Positions 56,817 through 64,000 of a stretch of 64,000 nt of DNA are shown one piece after another. The notes below the pieces were generated by a model. It had not been told where the DNA came from and searched no databases. It saw only the letters and a program-made list of their open reading frames with translations. The DNA is from CAWIKY01 sp963836905 (lineage in GTDB: Bacteria > Pseudomonadota > Alphaproteobacteria > Caulobacterales > Hyphomonadaceae). The stretch spans positions 1 to 64,000 of the forward strand of contig CAWIKY010000004.1 in the NCBI GenBank assembly GCA_963836905.1, written 5' to 3'. The stretch's first letter is position 1; every line of letters begins with the position of its first letter. The translations under genes were made by a program, and so were the position numbers.

Positions 56817-59387
56817 TCAACCGGCCTGAAGCTCTTCCTTCACCCGTTCTGCAAACTGCGTCATGGTAAACGGCTTGGAAAGAAACGACGTGGGACGCTT
56901 GTCTTGTGGCGAGGACGAAAGGTCCCGCTCGGTATAGCCCGATATGAAGAGGACACGGGCAGAGCCCAGCCATTTCTCGGCCTTGATGACGAGCGAGGGT
57001 CCATCGATTCCCGGCATGGCCACGTCGGAAATCAGAAGATCGATCTCGGTATCGCCCTGTTCGAGAATTTCCAGCGCGGCTTCGCCGTCTTCCGCCTCGA
57101 TCACATGATAGCCGCGGCTGGTGAGGAAGTTTGCCGCCAGGCTGCGTACCGCATCTTCGTCTTCCACCAGCATGATGCGTCCCCGACCGGCCATGTCGCG
57201 CGGCCGATGGTCCCCGCCCTTGGCGCTCTCGGCCGCCTGACGTGCGGCATAGGCTTCAGCGTCCTCACCCGGCAGGGGCGGCAGATAGATCCGAAAGGTC
57301 GTTCCCTCGCCGATCTTGCTGAACGCGATGATGTCTCCTTTTGACTGGTTGACGATACCGCGCACGTTGGCGAGCCCGAAGCCGGTTCCCTTGCCGGGAT
57401 CCTTGGTCGTGTAAAAGGGCTCGAAAATCTTCTCCAGAACCTCGGGCGGCATGCCGGTCCCGGTATCGCTGAACTCGATGCAGAGGCATTCATCGCTGTC
57501 CATGAAGCTCAACCGCTCGCCGCTCACCTCATCGGTGCTGGCGCGGCGGGTGACGATCTTCAACGTACCGCCATTGGTTTCGCGCATCGCATCGCGCGCA
57601 TTGGTCGCCAGATTGAACAGCGCATTGCTGATCTGCGTCTTGTCGGCGCGCACCAGCGGCAGGTTCGAGCCATGAACGATCTTCATCTCGATATTCGAGC
57701 CAAGCATGGGCACGACCATGACCCGGAACTCCGACAGAAGATCGGTGATGTTGAGAATGTCCTGCTTGAGCGTCTGCTTGCGCGAAAACGCCTGCAGGAG
57801 GCTGACAAGCTCCGCGCCGCGGGCCGAATACTGGTTGATGGTCTGCAGGCCTTCAAAAGACGGATCGCCGATGGAATGGCGCTGAAGGAGCGTATCGCAA
57901 GCCAGCATGATGCCGGTCAGCATGTTGTTGAAGTCATGCGCGACACCGCCGACCAGCGTTCCGATGGACTGCATCTTCTCGCCATGGGCAACGCGCAACT
58001 CAAGTTCCTTCATCTTGCTGAGATCGAACAGATAGGCATGCACGGGACGCCCCGATGCATCCTTGCTGATCTGCAAGGAGATAGGTGTGGGCACGTCGGC
58101 GGCCAGAATGAACTCTACGGGCGTGCTGCTGTCGACCGGCAACCTTTCGGCAAACTGCGACGCGCTCTCTACATCGCCAAACAGGCTGGCGAGGACGGTT
58201 CCCGGTACCGCCATACCGTCGCTGAGTTCAACGAACGCCGGATTGGCATCGAGAATGCGCGCGTCCATCAACGTCTCGCCTTCGAGCATGGCTTCAGCCA
58301 CAGGTGAGGCCTCAAAGACAGGGTTGGCATCGGCACGGACAGGACGCGGTGTCGTCTGCATCAAAGGCCGAAGCCCGGTCGGCTCTATAACGAAGGTACG
58401 CGACAGCGCATCGGCACCCTTTCCGGACCAGTTGGTGATCGAGGCCAGACGGGTCTCGACGCCGTTGCGGGCCTGGAATGTCAGGTCGAGCGGGATCGGG
58501 CCCGTTGCGCGGCGGTCCCGGCGCAGGCTCTTGACGGACGCTGTGGTCAGAATGTCGTCGACCCGCGTCCGGCCAATGTCACGCGGCAAACCCAGCCGGT
58601 CTCTCAAAAAGGCATTCATGTAGGTCACGACGCCGGTTCCACGCGCCATGAAGAACCCGACCGGCGCGTCTTCGATATAGAGGTCCATGCCGCCGTCGGT
58701 TTCCTGCGCGGATGTCAGCACCGGAGTTTCGCGGCGACGCACCCGCCAGAGCGCCCGGTTCGAGCGCAGGGGAGCCACACTGATATCGAAACGGACAGGC
58801 TGGCTTTCCTGTCCGAGCGCAACCGGCGGCAGGCTTTCGGCGTGAACCTTCCCCGCCCGCGCGGCCCGTGCGAGCCGGAACAGAGGCGCATTCAGGCCCG
58901 GATGAGCCCCGAACAGCCGGTCGACGGCTACCGGCCTTGCCGGATCGGGCGAAACCCCGACCATCCGGGTCAGTTCGTCGAAAGCGGCGTTTGCAGCAAC
59001 GCAGCCGCCGCTGCCTTCGGTAACCAGTGCAGGCTCGTCCAGCGCGTCGATCCAGGCCAGAGCCTGCGGTTGATCGCGGACCAGTGCATCACCGGCGCCG
59101 CTCCCCGGGAAATAACCGAGCCGTCGCCCCGCACCCTTCAGCATCCAGACCAGCGAGACCAGCAGGCCCGCCGCGATGGCAATCAGGAGGACAGGTCCGG
59201 TACGGCCCACTGCATCGGGGCGAAGAATGGCAACCAGTGCGGCGCCCACCGCGACAAGCAAAGCCAGCCAGAAGACAAGCTGGAACACATCGACCCCGCG
59301 GGATGGCGCGGACGTGTCTTCGGTGTCTGCGGGCATGTTGCGGGCAGAGAGGGACGGATCCAGCGGGTCGGGGTTTGCAGGTGTCAT
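56817..59387 (-). CDS. cckA: Cell-cycle hybrid histidine kinase CckA
   Basis: An 856-residue membrane hybrid kinase that feeds phosphate to ChpT and then CtrA/CpdR. Two membrane segments lie at about residues 33-55 and 63-83, followed by PAS-like regions (about 110-350 and 355-460). The phosphoacceptor is His484 in GGVAHDFNNML; the ATP-binding boxes are NATNARDAM (as NLATNARDAM, near 592), DTGTGMPPEV and GTGFGLANVRGI; the receiver domain has Asp788 in DLLISDVAMPG. The start at 59387 follows AGGAG; an upstream in-frame extension lacks family similarity. Sits after fliQ-fliR-flhB, as in Caulobacter. Confidence 0.93.
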   Translation of the reverse strand: MTPANPDPLDPSLSARNMPADTEDTSAPSRGVDVFQLVFWLALLVAVGAALVAILRPDAVGRTGPVLLIAIAAGLLVSLVWMLKGAGRRLGYFPGSGAGDALVRDQPQALAWIDALDEPALVTEGSGGCVAANAAFDELTRMVGVSPDPARPVAVDRLFGAHPGLNAPLFRLARAARAGKVHAESLPPVALGQESQPVRFDISVAPLRSNRALWRVRRRETPVLTSAQETDGGMDLYIEDAPVGFFMARGTGVVTYMNAFLRDRLGLPRDIGRTRVDDILTTASVKSLRRDRRATGPIPLDLTFQARNGVETRLASITNWSGKGADALSRTFVIEPTGLRPLMQTTPRPVRADANPVFEASPVAEAMLEGETLMDARILDANPAFVELSDGMAVPGTVLASLFGDVESASQFAERLPVDSSTPVEFILAADVPTPISLQISKDASGRPVHAYLFDLSKMKELELRVAHGEKMQSIGTLVGGVAHDFNNMLTGIMLACDTLLQRHSIGDPSFEGLQTINQYSARGAELVSLLQAFSRKQTLKQDILNITDLLSEFRVMVVPMLGSNIEMKIVHGSNLPLVRADKTQISNALFNLATNARDAMRETNGGTLKIVTRRASTDEVSGERLSFMDSDECLCIEFSDTGTGMPPEVLEKIFEPFYTTKDPGKGTGFGLANVRGIVNQSKGDIIAFSKIGEGTTFRIYLPPLPGEDAEAYAARQAAESAKGGDHRPRDMAGRGRIMLVEDEDAVRSLAANFLTSRGYHVIEAEDGEAALEILEQGDTEIDLLISDVAMPGIDGPSLVIKAEKWLGSARVLFISGYTERDLSSSPQDKRPTSFLSKPFTMTQFAERVKEELQAG

Positions 59388-59475
59388 GGACGGCCGGTCT
59401 CCTGAAAGGCGAGTTGTCCGGCGCAGGATACGCCAGTTGCGCGAAGAATGGTCATGTTTCCGGTCAAAGCAAAGC

Positions 59476-60537
59476 TCATCGCCGTGTCTTTGTGCGCATG
59501 ACGAAGCCGATGATCTTGGCGACCGCCTCGAAGTGTTCCCGCGGGATGGTGTCATCGAGATCAACAAGAGCGAAGAGCGCCCGTGCAAGCGGTGGATTCT
59601 CCACAATGGGTACGCCCGCTTCCTCGCCGACGATGCGAATGCGCAACGCCACATCGTCCACGCCCTTGGCAATGCAGACCGGGGCTGCAGTCGTTTCGTC
59701 GTAGCGCAGCGCTACCGAATAGTGCGTCGGGTTGGCGATGATCACGGTGGCCTTGGGCACTTCGGCCATCATCCGCTTGCGCGAACGCTCCTGACGCAAC
59801 TGGCGGATCTTGGCCTTGACCTGCGGGTCACCGTCGCTCTGCTTGTGCTCGTCCTTCACTTCCTGACGGGTCATCTTCATTTTCTCGTGGTGCTGGTATT
59901 TCTGGAAGAGGAAGTCGATGGCGGCAATCATGCCCGTGACGACGAGCGCAGCAATAACCAGACGCCGCGCGATTTCCTTGACGCTCTGCACCAGAACGCC
60001 GGTTTCCATCGCCCCGGCCTTCTCGATCAGGGAGACTTCAGGCCAGACAGCATAAGCCAGCGCCAGCGTTATGGCGGCCAGCTTCAGAACCGATTTCAGG
60101 AGGTTCATCCAGCCTTGCGGCCCGAACATCCGGCCCAGTCCGCCGATAGGTGACAGCTTGGAGAGTTTCGGCTTCATCTTTTCGGCGGTCCAGAGAGGTC
60201 GCGCCTGAATGAAGTGCCCGATGAACGCGAACAGCGTCACCACGCCAAAGATGATCGCAGCAACCGGGACCATTGCAAAGGCCAGCGCCCGCGTCAGCGC
60301 CATGGCGCCGCCATTCTGCAGGCTGAACGCATGCGGATGGTCCATCAGACCGATAAGCGGCTGCGAGATCATCCCTCCGATCGGTCCCGAGACCATGAGC
60401 AGCGCCGCGCCGCCGACCATCATGAACCAGACCGGGACGTCCTGGCTCTTGGCGATATCGCCCTTCTTGCGGGCATCCTCCAGCCGTTTGGCTGTAGGCT
60501 CCTCTGTCTTCTGACTCTTGTCGGGTTGGTCGGCCAT
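59476..60537 (-). CDS. flhB: Flagellar export switch protein FlhB
   Basis: A 353-residue component of the flagellar type III export gate. Four hydrophobic segments lie in residues about 30-215, followed by the cytoplasmic domain with the self-cleavage motif NPTHYSVALRYD near 267. The N-terminus KTEEPTAKRLEDARKKGDIA is typical, as is the linker RKRMMAEVPKATVII. Last gene of the fliQ-fliR-flhB run before cckA; the gap to fliR is 6 bp. Confidence 0.95.
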   Translation of the reverse strand: MADQPDKSQKTEEPTAKRLEDARKKGDIAKSQDVPVWFMMVGGAALLMVSGPIGGMISQPLIGLMDHPHAFSLQNGGAMALTRALAFAMVPVAAIIFGVVTLFAFIGHFIQARPLWTAEKMKPKLSKLSPIGGLGRMFGPQGWMNLLKSVLKLAAITLALAYAVWPEVSLIEKAGAMETGVLVQSVKEIARRLVIAALVVTGMIAAIDFLFQKYQHHEKMKMTRQEVKDEHKQSDGDPQVKAKIRQLRQERSRKRMMAEVPKATVIIANPTHYSVALRYDETTAAPVCIAKGVDDVALRIRIVGEEAGVPIVENPPLARALFALVDLDDTIPREHFEAVAKIIGFVMRTKTRR

Positions 60538-60543
60538 GAAAGC

Positions 60544-61303
60544 TCAGATCGCTCCCAGCTTGAGGAAGGTGTCAAAGCCGTCAACCCAGGCCAGAAAGCC
60601 CGAACTCATGCCGAGTGCGAGCACGATGAGCCCGAGGGCAATGGACGATGGCATCGCGATGAAGAAGATCTGGATCTGCGGGATGAGACGCGCCGCCAGC
60701 CCGAGCGCCAGATTGAAGATAAGCCCGAACGCGATGGCCGGCGCAGCGATCTGCATGCCCAGCCGGAAGCTTTCGGCGACCGCCGTCAGACCATACTGGG
60801 CGATGTCAGCCGTGGCGGGAAACATGCCGGGTGGAAAAAGATCGTAGCTGGCGACCGCGCCTTCCAGCATCCAGCGGTGAATGCCGAGACTGAGCACCAG
60901 AACGGTAGCGACGAGGGAGAAGAACGCACCCAGAAGCGCGCCTTGCTGGCCCATGGTCGGGTCAACCTGTATTGCAAAGCCAAGACCTGTCTGCATGGCA
61001 GCGGCTTGCCCGGCGACGGAAGCGGCGCTCATGAAAATGCGGGCCGCACCGCCAAGGATCAGCCCTATCAGAACTTCGCAGATCAGCAGGAAGGCTGCCC
61101 GCCCGAGGCCGTCGGGCAGGAGCGGCAGCTGCGGCGTGAGATGCGGAGCCAGAACAAGGACCGCCAACAGCGCCGCTGACAGCCGGAAGCGCGCAGGTAT
61201 GGGAGCTTCGCCCCAGCCCGGTGCCAGCATCAGGACCGAGCCGATACGGGCAAAGAGAAGCGCGCCCGACCAGACATATGGCGTGAGCTGGTCCAGCGGT
61301 CAC
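60544..61303 (-). CDS. fliR: Flagellar export protein FliR (probable one-base insertion near the start)
   Basis: A polytopic export-gate protein, about 252 residues. The recognisable part begins LDQLTPYVWSGALLFARIG and continues SVLMLAPGWGEAPIPAR and QTGLGFAIQVDPTMGQQGAL, ending MSSGFLAWVDGFD. No ATG, GTG or TTG opens this frame after the fliQ stop. A GTG overlapping the fliQ TGA (61303) fits if the G at about 61297 is an extra base, giving MTLDQLTPY. Otherwise a CTG at 61296 would be needed. Confidence 0.85.
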
Positions 61304-61563
61304 ATGCCCGCGATACGGGCGAACATGTTTTCCGCGTAATCACCCATCATTGCCCCCATGAGAGGCAGAAACACGACCAATGCGAGAAAGATCGCAACGA
61401 TCTTGGGCACGAATACAAGCGTCATTTCCTGAACCTGTGTCAGCGCCTGAATCAATGCTATGACAAGACCCACGGCCAACCCTACAATCATGGCGGGAGC
61501 CGCCATCATTACAGTGGTCCAGAGGGCATCGCGGCCTAGGTCGAGAACTTCCAGTCCCGTCAT
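61300..61563 (-). CDS. fliQ: Flagellar export protein FliQ
   Basis: An 87-residue two-helix export-gate protein: membrane helices at about residues 15-40 (TVMMAAPAMIVGLAVGLVIA) and 50-75 (FVPKIVAIFLALVVFLPLMG), joined by the typical ALTQVQEMTLVF. Family length matches. Overlaps the fliR start in ATGTGA. CtrA-type half-sites lie upstream. Confidence 0.94.
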   Translation of the reverse strand: MTGLEVLDLGRDALWTTVMMAAPAMIVGLAVGLVIALIQALTQVQEMTLVFVPKIVAIFLALVVFLPLMGAMMGDYAENMFARIAGM

Positions 61564-61587
61564 GATGACATCTCCGGTATTTTCCGG

Positions 61588-61613
61588 TTAAGGATTACGA
61601 ACGAACCGTTAAC
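61588..61613 (-). promoter_or_regulatory. CtrA-type half-sites before fliQ
   Basis: TTAA at 61588-61591 and TTAAC at 61609-61613 are separated by 17 bases, 25-50 bp before the fliQ ATG. CtrA activates early flagellar genes, including fliQ, in Caulobacter, where the spacing is 7. The same 17-base version occurs before ftsZ in this window. Could also serve the divergent DUF885 gene. Confidence 0.4.
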
Positions 61614-61656
61614 AAAAAGTCACGGTTTCGGAGTTTCGGTGAAAGAGATCAGATAC

Positions 61657-63600
61657 ATGTTCAGAAACAGCCCAAGCCTCAGAAACAGCGCCAGCGCGGC
61701 GGCTCTCTGCCTCATGGCCGGTCTTGTCACCGCCTGCGGGCAGAACGGGAATGGACCTGTAAATCCGGCCCCAGTGGACACGTCAGTGCAATCGGCTGCC
61801 GAAGCGCGCGCGCAGGCAACTGCAGGAGAAACCGCCCGCCTGAACGAGTGGTTCGAGGCCCGCTACGAAGAACAGCTCGACTTCAGCCCCATCGCAAAGA
61901 CGTTTCAGGGCATTGATGAGGATCAGGGTCAGATCGACGATTATTCCGAAGCGGGCGCCGACCTTCAATATGAATGGCGCAAGCAGACGGCCGATGATCT
62001 CAAGGCCAATTTCGACCGTGACCTCCTGACCCCCGAAGCCCAGACCTCGTACGACATCTGGGTCTATGAGTATGACGCCGCGACCCGTGCCCGTGCGTTC
62101 CGCCAGAACACCTACGTCTTTGACCAGATGTCGGCAATTCATGGTTTCTTCCCGCAACTCCTGATCGCCTTTCACAAGGTGCAGGACGTCGAGGACATGG
62201 AAAACTACGTCTCTCGTATCGGCGGCAGTGCCCGTGCCCTGGACCAGTTGATCACGCGCGCGAAGGCGAATGCGATGGCCGGCACACGCCCGCCGCGCTT
62301 CTCGTTCGACATCGTCAAGGAACAGGCCGAGGACATCATCACCGGCTATCCCTTCAACGGCAAGGCAGACGGCAAACCGAGCGCGCTCTGGGCGGATGCA
62401 CAAGGCAAGGTCCAGAAGCTCGTCGATGATGAATTGCTGACCGAAGCCGAAGGCGAAGCGATGCTGGAAAAGGTCCGCGCCGCACTCGTCAACCAGATGA
62501 AGCCCGCCTATCGCCGCCTCATCGCCTGGCTGGACAAGGATGTGGCCAACACGACGGACATTGCGACCGGCGTCAGCGCGCTGGCGAACGGCACCGACTA
62601 TTACAATGAGCGGCTTGCGGCCATGACCACGACGGACATGACCGCCGACGAGATCCACGAACTGGGCCTTGCCGAAGTGGAACGGCTGCGCGCCGAAATG
62701 GTCAAGGTGAAGGACCGTATCGGCTTCGAGGGAGAACTGACGGAGTTCTTCAAATATCTGCGTGAACAGACCGCTGACGAGACCTATTTCTATCCGAACA
62801 CGGACGAAGGTCGTCAGGGCTATATCGATGACGCCACGGCGGCTATCGAAAACATCAAGGGCCTGTTGCCGGACTATTTCGGCATTCTTCCCAAGGCCGA
62901 TCTGGTGGTCCGGCGCGTGGAGCCGTTCCGCGAGCAGGCGGGTGCGCCACAGCATTATTTTCCGGGCACGCCGGACGGTTCGCGCCCGGGTGTCTATTAT
63001 GCGCACCTGCTCGACATGTCTGCGATGCCGAAGACCGAGCTGGAAGTGATCGCCTATCATGAAGGCCTGCCCGGCCATCACATGCAGATTTCCATCGCGC
63101 AGGAACTGGAGTCGGTCCCGACCTTCCGTACGCAAGCCCGCTCGATTGCCTATTCCGAAGGCTGGGCGCTCTATTCGGAGATTCTCGCCAAGGAGATGGA
63201 CGGAACCTACGAAACCGACCTTTCCGATTTCGGACGATTGGGATCGGAGATATGGCGTGCCGTTCGACTGGTGCTGGATACCGGGCTGCATTCCAAGGGC
63301 TGGACCGAGGAAGAGGCGGTCGAATACTTCCTCGCCAATGCACCGATCACCGAGGATCAGGCCCGCGCCGAAGTGCGCCGTTATCTGGTGCTGCCCGGTC
63401 AGGCGACGGCTTACAAGATCGGCATGATCAAGATCCAGCAGCTGCGGGCTATGTCCGAAGAGCGGCTCGGCGATCGGTTCGACATCCGGTCCTTCCATGA
63501 TGCGGTGCTTGGCGGCGGTGCCATGCCACTGGCCATTCTGGAGCGCCGGATCGACGACTGGATTGCCGAAATAGAAGACGGGGACGGCTCTGACGGCTAG
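61657..63600 (+). CDS. DUF885 family lipoprotein metallopeptidase
   Basis: A 647-residue exported lipoprotein: the signal ends in CLMAGLVTAC with the lipobox Cys near residue 27. The family's zinc-type motif is YHEGLPGHHMQIS near 468 (HExxGH-like), with a downstream acidic segment SIAYSEGWALYSEILAKEM near 495 supplying the third ligand. Family members are uncharacterised peptidases of the envelope. The ATG at 61657 is preferred to a GTG 18 bp upstream. Divergent from fliQ. Confidence 0.87.
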   Translation: MFRNSPSLRNSASAAALCLMAGLVTACGQNGNGPVNPAPVDTSVQSAAEARAQATAGETARLNEWFEARYEEQLDFSPIAKTFQGIDEDQGQIDDYSEAGADLQYEWRKQTADDLKANFDRDLLTPEAQTSYDIWVYEYDAATRARAFRQNTYVFDQMSAIHGFFPQLLIAFHKVQDVEDMENYVSRIGGSARALDQLITRAKANAMAGTRPPRFSFDIVKEQAEDIITGYPFNGKADGKPSALWADAQGKVQKLVDDELLTEAEGEAMLEKVRAALVNQMKPAYRRLIAWLDKDVANTTDIATGVSALANGTDYYNERLAAMTTTDMTADEIHELGLAEVERLRAEMVKVKDRIGFEGELTEFFKYLREQTADETYFYPNTDEGRQGYIDDATAAIENIKGLLPDYFGILPKADLVVRRVEPFREQAGAPQHYFPGTPDGSRPGVYYAHLLDMSAMPKTELEVIAYHEGLPGHHMQISIAQELESVPTFRTQARSIAYSEGWALYSEILAKEMDGTYETDLSDFGRLGSEIWRAVRLVLDTGLHSKGWTEEEAVEYFLANAPITEDQARAEVRRYLVLPGQATAYKIGMIKIQQLRAMSEERLGDRFDIRSFHDAVLGGGAMPLAILERRIDDWIAEIEDGDGSDG

Positions 63601-63688
63601 ATGTACCTGCTTTGTTCTTGAGTTCTTCTAGTGGGGGTTGTATGGTCTACGGATTGATTAGCCTTCTGGCAGAGAGAGCGCGCAAGCG

Positions 63689-64000
63689 ATGACACGGACA
63701 TTCTACGATTTCTTCTGTGGCGGCGGAATGGCCGGTCTAGGCCTCGGGCCAGACTGGCAGTGTGTGTTTGCTAACGAGATCGATCCGATCAAGGGAGAGG
63801 TTTATCGCGCAAACCATTCCGGAGGCTCAGAGCTCCAGCTAAAAGATGTAGGGCTTCTATCGGTAGCGGACATACCCGAGGCAGCCGATTTGTCGTGGGC
63901 ATCATTTCCATGTCAGGACCTGTCGCTGGCAGGCCAACGAAATGGTCTGAACGGACAGCGCAGCGGCACATTTCATGATTTCTGGAGGCTTATGCGCGGT
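63689..64000 (+). CDS. DNA (cytosine-5) methyltransferase, 3' end cut by window edge
   Basis: The first 104 residues of a C5-cytosine methyltransferase. Motif I is FYDFFCGGGMAGLGLG at residues 5-20 (S-adenosylmethionine binding), CVFANEIDPIK near 25 is the motif II region, and motif IV SFPCQDLSLAGQRNG near 73 carries the catalytic Cys. GC is lower than in the genes to its left (about 55% by hand count of two rows). The recognition domain lies off the edge, so target sequence and any restriction partner are not visible. Confidence 0.9.
   Translation, partial: MTRTFYDFFCGGGMAGLGLGPDWQCVFANEIDPIKGEVYRANHSGGSELQLKDVGLLSVADIPEAADLSWASFPCQDLSLAGQRNGLNGQRSGTFHDFWRLMRG

Overview
The window reads as two unrelated pieces of bacterial DNA joined at about 14.42-14.77 kb. 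Positions 1 to about 14.3 kb are high-GC actinobacterial sequence, most like a Microbacteriaceae relative: an actinobacterial-type xylose isomerase, a ROK repressor, GGAAGG-type ribosome binding sites and a CUT2 sugar ABC transporter. From acs at 14.77 kb to the right edge, everything is alphaproteobacterial, most like Caulobacterales/Hyphomonadaceae/Maricaulaceae: a ddl-ftsQ-ftsA-ftsZ cluster, fliQ-fliR-flhB followed by cckA, meaB, yidD and a CC0125/CC1285-type lipoprotein. I cannot name a genus. A chimeric contig is the simplest reading.

Left part (1-14.3 kb). A ten-gene, leftward block carries sugar ABC ATPase, two permeases, a lipoprotein binding protein, a GMC oxidoreductase, a gluconate-dehydrogenase-subunit-3-like partner, a cysteine hydrolase, an aldo/keto reductase and a GlcG-like protein. 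Next to it are a rightward ROK regulator-aldose epimerase pair, and a leftward Gfo/Idh dehydrogenase and xylA. Together they look like uptake and oxidative use of a sugar, or of a sugar released from a glycoside, under ROK control. The substrate is not readable from the sequence.

Right part (14.7-64 kb). Mostly housekeeping genes in short operons: acs; a Sel1 protein; a HEPN protein; a NifU-like scaffold, brnTA and yidD; thrS; an O-antigen-ligase-like protein and a GT2 glycosyltransferase; mvaB, a GT39 transferase and fabI; a nitronate monooxygenase; meaB; an amidase. A compact phage/GTA-like lysis cassette (DUF2793 beta-helix, M15 peptidase, holin-like protein) follows at 35.4-37.9 kb. Then come nrdA, the division cluster, mscL, ychF, a CitE-like lyase with ppk2, a TauE/SafE exporter, nrdB, alaS, recA, cckA, the flagellar export genes and a DUF885 peptidase. 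The right edge cuts a DNA cytosine-5 methyltransferase gene of lower GC.

Eleven single-base indels break otherwise well-conserved genes (xylA twice, GMC, HEPN, thrS, GT39, nrdA, ftsA, alaS twice, fliR), on both sides of the junction. Because several of these genes are essential, I treat them as sequence errors and annotate each gene across its break. Regulatory sites with support are NrdR-like boxes before nrdA and nrdB, an SOS-like box before recA, CtrA-type TTAA half-sites before ftsZ and fliQ, and a terminator between ftsZ and mscL. I saw no rRNA, tRNA, CRISPR array, insertion sequence or integrase.
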